From an uncultured Oscillospiraceae bacterium (GTDB lineage: Bacteria > Bacillota > Clostridia > Oscillospirales > Ruminococcaceae), in the NCBI GenBank assembly GCA_950097605.1, contig CATNEU010000121.1:1-5438 (forward strand): a DNA stretch of 5,438 nt, read 5' to 3'. Numbering within the stretch: position 1 is the stretch's first letter; every line of letters starts with the position of its first letter. The notes below the pieces were generated by a model that had not been told where the DNA came from, ran no database searches, and saw only the letters and a program-made list of their open reading frames with translations. The position numbers were made by a program, and so were the translations under genes. This document shows positions 1-5,000 of this stretch, one piece after another.

Positions 1-13
1 CGGTCGGGGATTG

Positions 14-130
14 TTAAGGGGGCAGGCCCGCGACCCTGCGCCGCGCTTTCCGCGACCGCTGTGCTGTCGCCCTTTGCTGCGCTGTGTACGGCGTGCAGTC
101 AAATGGAGCGGAGCCGTTGGCCCCCTTGAC
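14..130. repeat. Imperfect palindromic element with GTTAAGGGGGC / GCCCCCTTGAC ends
   Basis: The ends at 14-24 and 120-130 are near-perfect inverted repeats: 16-23 and 120-127 match for 8 bp and pairing extends outward with one mismatch or wobble. The interior also folds locally, for example GCAGG at 22-26 with CCTGC at 35-39, and GCGAC at 52-56 with GTCGC at 66-70. The word at 50-58 is the reverse complement of CGGTCGCGG found at 171-179 and 247-255 in the neighbouring repeats. No transposase is present and no target-site duplication is obvious. It resembles a small non-coding MITE-like or REP-like intergenic element, but only one copy is visible, so this is tentative. Confidence 0.35.
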
Positions 131-140
131 TGAGTTTTTG

Positions 141-167
141 CCTCCTTTTTCCTCACGAAAAAGGAGG
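141..167. repeat. Perfect 10-bp inverted repeat
   Basis: CCTCCTTTTT (141-150) and AAAAAGGAGG (158-167) pair perfectly across a 7-nt loop. The right arm is also the first ten bases of the 34-bp repeat at 158-191. An identical AAAAAGGAGG occurs at 234-243, so the left arm has two possible partners. No clean T-run follows the stem on either strand, so it does not look like an ordinary terminator. Confidence 0.6.
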
Positions 168-335
168 GGCCGGTCGCGGCCTGAGCGACAAGCTGAAAGA
201 AAGATGAATATAAAGGTTAAGGAGACCAAAGCCAAAAAGGAGGGGCCGGTCGCGGCCTGAGCGACAAACTAAAAAATAGATGCATCAAAAAGCTATAAAA
301 AGAGATCTAAAAAACCGTCGCGGCCTGAGCGACAA
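158..335. repeat. Three-copy hairpin repeat array
   Basis: A 34-bp unit starting AAAAAGGAGGGGCCG is identical at 158-191 and 234-267. Its 19-bp core GTCGCGGCCTGAGCGACAA recurs exactly at 317-335, where the GGAGGGG part is missing. Each core folds into a 5-bp stem (GTCGC with GCGAC) over a GGCCTGA loop. Unit spacing is 76 and then 68 bp. The linkers are A-rich and resemble one another: after copies 2 and 3 come AAAAAATAGATGCATC and AAAAAATAAATGCATC. The array is therefore a degenerating tandem duplication of a unit of about 70 bp. Its function is unknown; structured RNA, protein-binding site and decayed repeat are all possible. Confidence 0.8.
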
Positions 336-376
336 AATAAAAAATAAATGCATCTATCGGTGAAAAAGCAAAAAAG

Positions 377-402
377 AAAAACGCCCCGGTCAGGGCGTTT
401 TT
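377..402. terminator. Bidirectional Rho-independent terminator
   Basis: ACGCCC (381-386) pairs with GGGCGT (393-398) over a 6-base loop. The stem is flanked by an A-run on the left and a T-run on the right (about 398-410), which lengthen it with A-T pairs. Each strand therefore reads as GC stem plus U-run. On the minus strand it ends the ribbon-helix-helix gene, whose TGA stop (390-392) lies in the hairpin loop. On the plus strand it would stop transcription arriving from the repeat region. Confidence 0.85.
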
Positions 403-569
403 TCTTTTTTATCAATCACCTTGTATTTGAGCAATAAATCCTCAATTGCTTCGTCCAGCAACCGGGAAGAGGGGATTCTTGTATCAGCGGAAAGCTTCTT
501 AAATATCGTGTAGAGTTCAAAATCTGTAGTTATTGTCCAATGTCTTCTTGTATGTTTTGTTTGAGCCAA
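390..569 (-). CDS. Small ribbon-helix-helix DNA-binding protein (59 aa, RHH_3-like)
   Basis: Reading from TTG at 569-567 gives a 59-residue protein ending in TGA at 392-390. Residues 8-15 (RRHWTITT) look like the DNA-contacting beta strand. Residues 16-29 (DFELYTIFKKLSAD) form helix A, TRIP is the turn, and residues 34-50 (SSRLLDEAIEDLLLKYK) form helix B. The pattern T-DxELYxxxKKLSxxTRIPxSRLLDEAIEDLL is characteristic of the single-domain RHH_3 ribbon-helix-helix proteins of Firmicutes, which bind DNA as dimers. The TTG start is chosen because TGA lies in frame three codons upstream and a strong ribosome binding site sits 5-7 bases away. The last residues are encoded within the terminator hairpin. 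The gene is AT-rich compared with rnz and the activase. Its target is unknown; autoregulation and control of the divergent 95-aa gene is my inference. No toxin gene is adjacent in the same orientation, so an antitoxin role is not supported. Confidence 0.8.
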   Translation of the reverse strand: MAQTKHTRRHWTITTDFELYTIFKKLSADTRIPSSRLLDEAIEDLLLKYKVIDKKEKTP

Positions 570-574
570 AATGC

Positions 575-582
575 ATCACCTC
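575..582 (-). promoter_or_regulatory. Ribosome binding site fixing the TTG start of the RHH gene
   Basis: On the minus strand GAGGTGAT (582-575) matches eight bases of the canonical anti-Shine-Dalgarno complement. It lies five bases before the TTG at 569-567. An ATG at 576-574 overlaps this site, is out of frame, and would give only 19 residues, so the TTG is the better start. Confidence 0.75.
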
Positions 583-594
583 ATCTCCGACTAT

Positions 595-623
595 ATTATA
601 TAAAGAATTATCAAAATAATCAA
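595..623 (-). promoter_or_regulatory. SigmaA-type promoter of the RHH gene
   Basis: The minus strand reads TTGATT (623-618), a 17-bp spacer, then a consensus TATAAT (600-595). Transcription would begin near 588, leaving a leader of about 19 bases that carries the ribosome binding site. It diverges from the promoter at 658-686, with the two -35 boxes about 34 bp apart. Confidence 0.75.
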
Positions 624-634
624 TTGGAGCATAT

Positions 635-678
635 ATGATCATAAATGCATAAACATATTTACAAATGATCATAAATGC
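635..678. promoter_or_regulatory. Candidate operator: two exact ATGATCATAAATGC repeats
   Basis: The 14-bp word ATGATCATAAATGC occurs at 635-648 and 665-678, start to start exactly 30 bp, about three helical turns. Each copy begins with the 8-bp palindrome ATGATCAT. Copy 1 lies between the two divergent -35 boxes; copy 2 lies wholly within the 17-bp spacer of the plus-strand promoter. A protein bound to copy 2 should block that promoter. The adjacent ribbon-helix-helix protein is the obvious candidate, since such proteins often bind paired sites beside their own gene, but binding is not shown by sequence alone. Confidence 0.6.
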
Positions 679-686
679 GCTATTAT
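658..686 (+). promoter_or_regulatory. SigmaA-type promoter of the 95-aa gene
   Basis: TTTACA (658-663), a 17-bp spacer and TATTAT (681-686) are close to the SigmaA consensus. The start of transcription would be near 693, giving a very short leader that begins just before the ribosome binding site. The spacer contains the second 14-bp putative operator repeat. Confidence 0.7.
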
Positions 687-694
687 AGAAGAAT

Positions 695-701
695 AAGGGG
701 G
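695..701 (+). promoter_or_regulatory. Ribosome binding site of the 95-aa gene
   Basis: AAGGGGG lies seven bases before the ATG at 709, separated by TAAAAAA. It supports the ATG as the true start. Confidence 0.65.
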
Positions 702-708
702 TAAAAAA

Positions 709-996
709 ATGAACTATTTCGACGATGTCATGAAAAGAGCCAATGTCATGGAGCTCCGCGCTTTCCTGCTCGACGGCGCGGAGCTGGGGAAGACAGACAG
801 CCGCTCCTATGAGGAGCGGCTGAACAGCGCGTATGCGCTGCTGTGTAGGCATGTCCCTTTTAGCAAGGATTACAGTGAAGCTGATGGAGACGTGATCGAG
901 GCGCTGGCCATCTTCCAGGACGTATACACCGAACTCGGCCTGCGGGCGGGCGCGAAAATCGCGCTGGAGCTGCTGCGTAGCGGCGCAAAAGAGTAA
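709..996 (+). CDS. Uncharacterised 95-aa protein
   Basis: A short acidic, probably all-helical soluble protein. I do not recognise a named family with confidence. An N-terminal helix rich in charged residues (about 1-27) is followed by a Tyr/Leu-bearing helix (about 33-48, EERLNSAYALLCRH). A polar loop comes next, then a C-terminal helix ending FQDVYTELGLRAGAKIALELL (about 69-89, with the last residues on to 95). That ending recalls the F-x-x-GFRLGARLMLE-type C-terminus of small hypothetical Firmicute proteins (DUF6809-like); this is a weak resemblance only. There is no signal peptide, membrane segment or catalytic motif. A near-consensus promoter, a ribosome binding site and a downstream terminator make it convincingly a real monocistronic gene. 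It diverges from the ribbon-helix-helix gene, which may regulate it, and its stop is 24 bp from the stop of convergent rnz. The coding sequence is GC-rich although its upstream region is AT-rich. Confidence 0.75.
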   Translation: MNYFDDVMKRANVMELRAFLLDGAELGKTDSRSYEERLNSAYALLCRHVPFSKDYSEADGDVIEALAIFQDVYTELGLRAGAKIALELLRSGAKE

Positions 997-1022
997 AACC
1001 CCCGCGGTCCCGGCGGGGGTTT
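996..1022. terminator. Shared terminator between convergent genes
   Basis: CCCCCGC (999-1005) pairs with GCGGGGG (1013-1019) over a 7-base loop, with A's on the left and T's on the right adding outer pairs. It serves the 95-aa gene on the plus strand (short TTT tail) and rnz on the minus strand (TTTT tail). The right-hand tail overlaps the rnz stop codon at 1023-1021, so the intergenic space is almost entirely terminator. Confidence 0.75.
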
Positions 1023-1920
1023 ACAGGCTTTTGCGCTGCCCGTCGCAGGCCACGACGCTGTTTGCAAACACCCGGCGGGCGTTTTCGGCAAACTGCGCGG
1101 GCAGGGGCATCGCGGGGCTGAAATGCGTCAGCCACAGCTCCTTTGCGCCCGCCTGCCTGGCGAGCGAGGCCGCCTCTGAAAACAGCATGTGCCGCTTGGA
1201 CACGGCGTTTTCTGCCTCATCGTCATCGCCGTACATCCCTTCGCAGATGAACAGGTCCGCGTTCTTTGCAAGCGACACAATGCCGCCCGTCGGCCTTGTG
1301 TCGGTGCAATAGGCGATTTTATAGGGCGCGCGCGCGCCGTCGGTGACCATTTCGGGCGTGACCTCCCGGCCTTCGTGCCGGATGGACATGCCCGCGTGCA
1401 GCGTGCGCCAGTGCGCCCGGGGGATGCCCAGCGCCTCGGCCTTCTGCGGGTTGAAAACCGGCTTGCGGCGGTATTCCACGGCGTAGCCCAGGCACTCCAC
1501 TGCGTGCTGCAGCGGCGCGGCCGTCACCTCGAACCCGCAGAGCGAGAGCTGGGAGGGCTTGTCCGCGGGCAGTTCCGAGAAATAGATCTCGTAGGGCAGG
1601 TGCGGACAGAGCACCAGCAGCCCTTGCAGCACCGTGCGCAGGCCCTTTGGCCCGGCAATGTGCAGCGGGGTGGTTTTGGCGCAGTTGCCGAGCGTCAGCA
1701 GCAGGCCGGGCAGGCCCGCAACGTGGTCGGCGTGGTAGTGGGTGATGCAAATTGCGTCGATGCGGCTGAGTTTGCAGCCGGCTTGCTGCAACGCGATTTG
1801 GGTGCCCTCGCCGCAGTCGATCAGCAGCGCGCGGCCCGCAAGCTCGATAAAACAGCAGGTCAGCCAGCGGCCGGGCAGCGGCTGCATACCGCCGGTGCCG
1901 GGAAGCGTGATGTCGATCAT
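1021..1920 (-). CDS. rnz: Ribonuclease Z (tRNA 3'-processing endonuclease)
   Basis: A metallo-beta-lactamase-fold enzyme that cuts the 3' trailer from tRNA precursors in the cytoplasm, especially those lacking an encoded CCA. Numbering from the upstream ATG at 1926: LPGTGG (8-13) opens the fold, DCGEGTQ (37-43) is the RNase Z signature, and HYHADH (63-68) is the zinc motif HxHxDH. His141 in HAVECLGYAVEY, Asp209 in YCTDTRP and His269 in LTHFS complete the expected metal ligands, and His246 fits the catalytic histidine region. The substrate-binding arm region (about 151-185) is present. About 300 residues is normal for the short bacterial form. I prefer the second ATG (1920-1918, 299 aa, starting MIDITLPGTGG) because AGGAG at 1934-1930 lies 9 bases before it but only 3 before the first ATG, and family members start just before the LGTG-like motif. 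The gene has its own promoter. A related MBL-fold hydrolase is the only real alternative. Confidence 0.9.
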   Translation of the reverse strand: MIDITLPGTGGMQPLPGRWLTCCFIELAGRALLIDCGEGTQIALQQAGCKLSRIDAICITHYHADHVAGLPGLLLTLGNCAKTTPLHIAGPKGLRTVLQGLLVLCPHLPYEIYFSELPADKPSQLSLCGFEVTAAPLQHAVECLGYAVEYRRKPVFNPQKAEALGIPRAHWRTLHAGMSIRHEGREVTPEMVTDGARAPYKIAYCTDTRPTGGIVSLAKNADLFICEGMYGDDDEAENAVSKRHMLFSEAASLARQAGAKELWLTHFSPAMPLPAQFAENARRVFANSVVACDGQRKSL

Positions 1921-1929
1921 AGTCATGTG

Positions 1930-1934
1930 CTCCT
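1930..1934 (-). promoter_or_regulatory. Ribosome binding site deciding the rnz start
   Basis: AGGAG on the minus strand is 3 bases from the ATG at 1926-1924 and 9 bases from the ATG at 1920-1918. The spacing favours the inner ATG, two codons downstream. Confidence 0.6.
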
Positions 1935-1954
1935 GTCGTTGTGAAGATGTATTT

Positions 1955-1981
1955 AGTATAGCATAAAGCCAGCCGCGTCAA
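1955..1981 (-). promoter_or_regulatory. Promoter of rnz with extended -10
   Basis: On the minus strand TTGACG (1981-1976) precedes TATACT (1960-1955). The spacer is only 15 bp, shorter than ideal, but TGC directly before TATACT makes a TGn extended -10, which can compensate. The -35 box lies in the loop and 3' arm of the hairpin at 1968-1994. Transcription would start about 20 bases before the AGGAG site. Confidence 0.6.
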
Positions 1982-1994
1982 ACACGCGGCCGGC
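1968..1994 (-). terminator. Probable terminator of the activase gene
   Basis: The minus strand reads GCCGGCCGCG, loop TGTTTGA, CGCGGCTGGC: a 10-bp stem with one G-U pair, followed by TTTATGC. The stem is strong but the U-run is short, so termination may be partial, which would let some activase transcripts continue into rnz. It starts 67 bases after the activase stop codon. Confidence 0.55.
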
Positions 1995-2061
1995 CTTGGA
2001 TGATAGAAAAACCAGCAGCTATTGCAGTTTTCTTTTCAAATGGGGTATAGGAAAAACGGAT

Positions 2062-5000
2062 TTACTGCTCGTTAAACGCCGGCTCGCCGGACGCGGTCTC
2101 CGCAGCCGGGGCGCTTTCCGCAGCCCTTTCGGGCGCTGTGTCCGCGCGGGGCGCAAGCCCCTCGTTTTCAAACGCGACCGACATCATCAGCTTTATGCGG
2201 TTGAGCTGATTGACCTGGCTGGCGCCGGGGTCGTAGTCCACCGCGACGATGTTGGATTGCGGATTGCGCTGCTTGAGCGCGCGCATTACGCCCTTGCCGG
2301 TCACGTGGTTGGGCAGGCAGGCGAACGGCTGCATACAGATGATATTGTGCACGCCGCTCTCCATCAGCTCGAGCATCTCGCTGGTCAAAAACCAACCCTC
2401 GCCGCACATGTTGCCGTTGGAAACAATCTCGTCGGCCTTTTTGGCGAGGTCATAGATATCCGCTGGCTGGCCGAAGCGCTTGCCGCGCAGCGCCTTCCGC
2501 AGCGGCGCGCGGAACGATTCGATCACGCGGATTGCCGCCTGGTTGCCGAGCTTTGCGCCGAGGCCGCCCGCGAGCAGCCGCCGGCGGATCACCGCGTTGA
2601 TGCAGCAATAGAGCAAAAAGTCGGTGAAATCCGGCATGACGGCCTCGCCGCCCTCCTGCTCGACAACGTCCACCACAAAGTTGTTCGCGGTTGGATGGAA
2701 CTTGACGAGGATTTCGCCCACCAGACCAACGCGCGGCTTTTTCACATGCAGCACGGGCAGCGCCTCGAATTCATTCGCCATCTGGGCGAGGTTGCGTTTG
2801 TATGCGCCCCAGGAGGCCTTTTCGAGCGCGCGCGTGCAGATACCGACCCATTTGTCATACAAACGGTTGGCACTGCCGTGCTGGATCTCGTAGGGGCGCA
2901 CGGCATAGAGCATGCGCATCAGTGCGTCGCCGTACACCAGGCCCATCAGTGCGCGTTTGGCCAGCGGCAGCGTGATTTTGAAGCCCGGGTTGCTCTCCAG
3001 TCCCGCGAAATTCAGCGAAATCACCGGGATGTGCCCATATCCGGCCTCTTTGAGCGCTTTGCGCAGCAGCGCGACGTAGTTCGTCGCGCGGCAGCCGCCG
3101 CCGGTTTGGGTAATCATAATCGAGGTATTATTGAGGTCGTATTTGCCGGAATGCAGCGCGTACAATAGCTGGCCGACCACAAGAATCGAGGGGTAGCAGG
3201 CGTCGTTGTTGACGTACTTGAGACCCTCGTCCACCACGGCCTGGTTGGAGTCGTTGAGCACCTCGAGATGGTAGCCCGAATAGTTAAAGGCGGCCTTTAA
3301 AAACTGGAAGTGCATTGGGGAGAGCTGCGGGGCCAGAATGGTGTGCTTTTCACGCATCTCTTCGGTGAACAGTACGCGCTGCGCGGGCGCGTCGGGCTCT
3401 TTATGCCGCAGCTTGTTTTTGCGGTCGCGCTCCTCGATGACCGAGATCAGCGACCGGATGCGGATGCGCGCCGCGCCGAGGTTGTTGACCTCGTCGATCT
3501 TGAGCGCCGTGTAGATCCGGTCGGAGGCATAGAGAAGCTCCTGCACCTGGTCGGTTGTGATCGCGTCCAGCCCGCAGCCGAACGAGTTGAGCTGCACCAG
3601 CTCCAAAAACGGCGTCTCGCGCACGAAGCACGCGGCGGCGTACAGCCGCGAATGGTACATCCATTGATCGACGACCCGCAGCGGGCGTTCGGTGGCCGCG
3701 AGATGGGAAACGCTGTCCTCGGTCAGCACCGCGAAGCCGTATCCGCCGATCATCTCGGGGATGCCGTGGTTGATCTCGGGGTCGAGGTGGTAGGGCCGGC
3801 CGGCGAGCACAATGCCGCGCTGGCCGGTTTCCCGCAGCATTCGCACGGTCTCCTCGCCCTTGGCGCGGATGTCCTGCTTGAAGGCCGCGTCCTCCGCATA
3901 GGCCGCGTCCACGGCTGCGCCGATTTCGGAGGACGACACGCCGAACTGCGCAAACTCTTCCAACAGCCGTTTTTTCATGCGCTTCGGATTGTCGTAGGGC
4001 AGGAAGGGAGAGAGAAACTCCATCCCCTCGCCGTGCACGGCGTCCATGTTGTTGCGGATGACTTCTGCATAGGTGCCGACGACCGGACAGTTGAAGTGGT
4101 TGCCCGCGTTTTTGTCCTCGTTCTGCTCATAGGGCAGGCAGGGCAGGAAGATCCGCTTCACGCCCTTGTCGATCAGGCATTGCACATGCCCGTGCACGAG
4201 CTTTGCAGGATAGCAAACCGACTCGGACGGCATGGTTTCAATGCCCTTGTTGTACACCGCGCGGGACGAAGCCGGCGAGAGCACCACCCGGAAGCCCAGT
4301 TTGGTCAGCAGCGTGTGCCAGAACGGATAGTTTTCGTAGAGGCCCAGCACGCGCGGAATGCCGATCACGCCGCGCGGCGCGTCCTTTTCCGGCAGGGATT
4401 TATAGGCAAACAGGCGTTTGTATTTATAGGCAAAGAGGTTGGGCAGATGGGTTTTGACGGCGGTTTCGCCCGCGCCCTTTTCGCAGCGGTTGTTGGAAAC
4501 ATGCCGGGACCCGTCGCCAAACGTCGTAATGGTCAGCAAACAGTGGTTGCCGCACTTCTGGCAGCGTTCGGTGGACTTTTGGTAGGTAAACGACTCGAGC
4601 GCCTGCGGCCCCGCAACCGAGGAGATCCCGCCCGCATAGTGCTGGAGCGAGAGCAGCGCAGCGCCGTATGCGCCCATCAGTCCGGCCTTGTCCGGCCGCA
4701 CCACCTCGCGCTGGGAGACCAGCTCGAACGCGCGCAGCACCGATTCGTTTAAGAAGGTGCCGCCCTGCACGATGATCTTCCGGCCCATGTCCTGCGGGTT
4801 GCGGATCTTAATGACCTTGAACAGCGCGTTTTTGACGACCGAGTAGCTCAGCCCCGCCGAGATGTCCCCGACCTGCGCGCCCTCTTTCTGGGCCTGCTTG
4901 ACGCGGGAGTTCATAAACACCGTGCAGCGCGAGCCGAGGTCCACCGGGCTTTTGGCCGTGAGGCCCAGCGTGCCGAACGCGGCGGCGTCCAGCCCGAGCG

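Larger units (their letters stand above)
1..370. other. Gene-free, repeat-rich intergenic stretch
   Basis: I see no credible protein or tRNA/rRNA gene here. The left third (about 1-130) is GC-rich and self-complementary. The rest consists of GC-rich hairpin repeats separated by A-rich linkers with recurring words such as ATGCATC. The one long open frame (minus strand, 14-235) would start at TTG without a ribosome binding site and runs straight through the repeats, so I treat it as chance. The stretch ends at a strong two-way terminator near 377-402. It could be the 3' flank of a gene beyond the left edge, a cluster of dispersed intergenic repeats, or the locus of a structured RNA; the sequence does not decide between these. 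Confidence 0.6.

Noticed and set aside
14..235. Minus-strand 73-aa open frame with a lipoprotein-like start ending LSAC
   Set aside because: It would start at TTG with no ribosome binding site and reads through the hairpin repeats and the palindromic element; the C-terminal half is Arg/Ala-rich as expected of translated GC-rich non-coding DNA.
158..335. CRISPR array (identical 34-bp repeats with a GTCGC...GCGAC stem)
   Set aside because: Only two full copies plus one shortened copy; the intervening sequences are A-rich and similar to one another rather than unique spacers, spacing is uneven, and no cas gene is present.
517..852. Minus-strand 111-aa open frame
   Set aside because: It lies antisense to the well-supported 95-aa gene, crosses both divergent promoters and ends out of frame inside the RHH gene. 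Its internal ATG at 576-574 would give only a 19-aa peptide and overlaps the ribosome binding site.
390..996. Toxin-antitoxin operon (RHH antitoxin plus 95-aa toxin)
   Set aside because: The two genes are divergent rather than co-directional and overlapping, and the 95-aa protein shows no toxin motif such as RelE/ParE, PIN or MazF features.
1189..1944. Plus-strand 251-aa open frame opposite rnz
   Set aside because: It is a shadow of rnz, which has all metal-binding motifs, a promoter and a ribosome binding site; the plus-strand product has no recognisable domain.
1996..4752. Long plus-strand open frames (1996-3168 and 3310-4752)
   Set aside because: They are antisense to the activase gene. 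Their His/Arg/Val-rich, domain-free translations are typical reverse-strand shadows of a GC-rich gene, and no suitable ribosome binding sites or promoters were seen.
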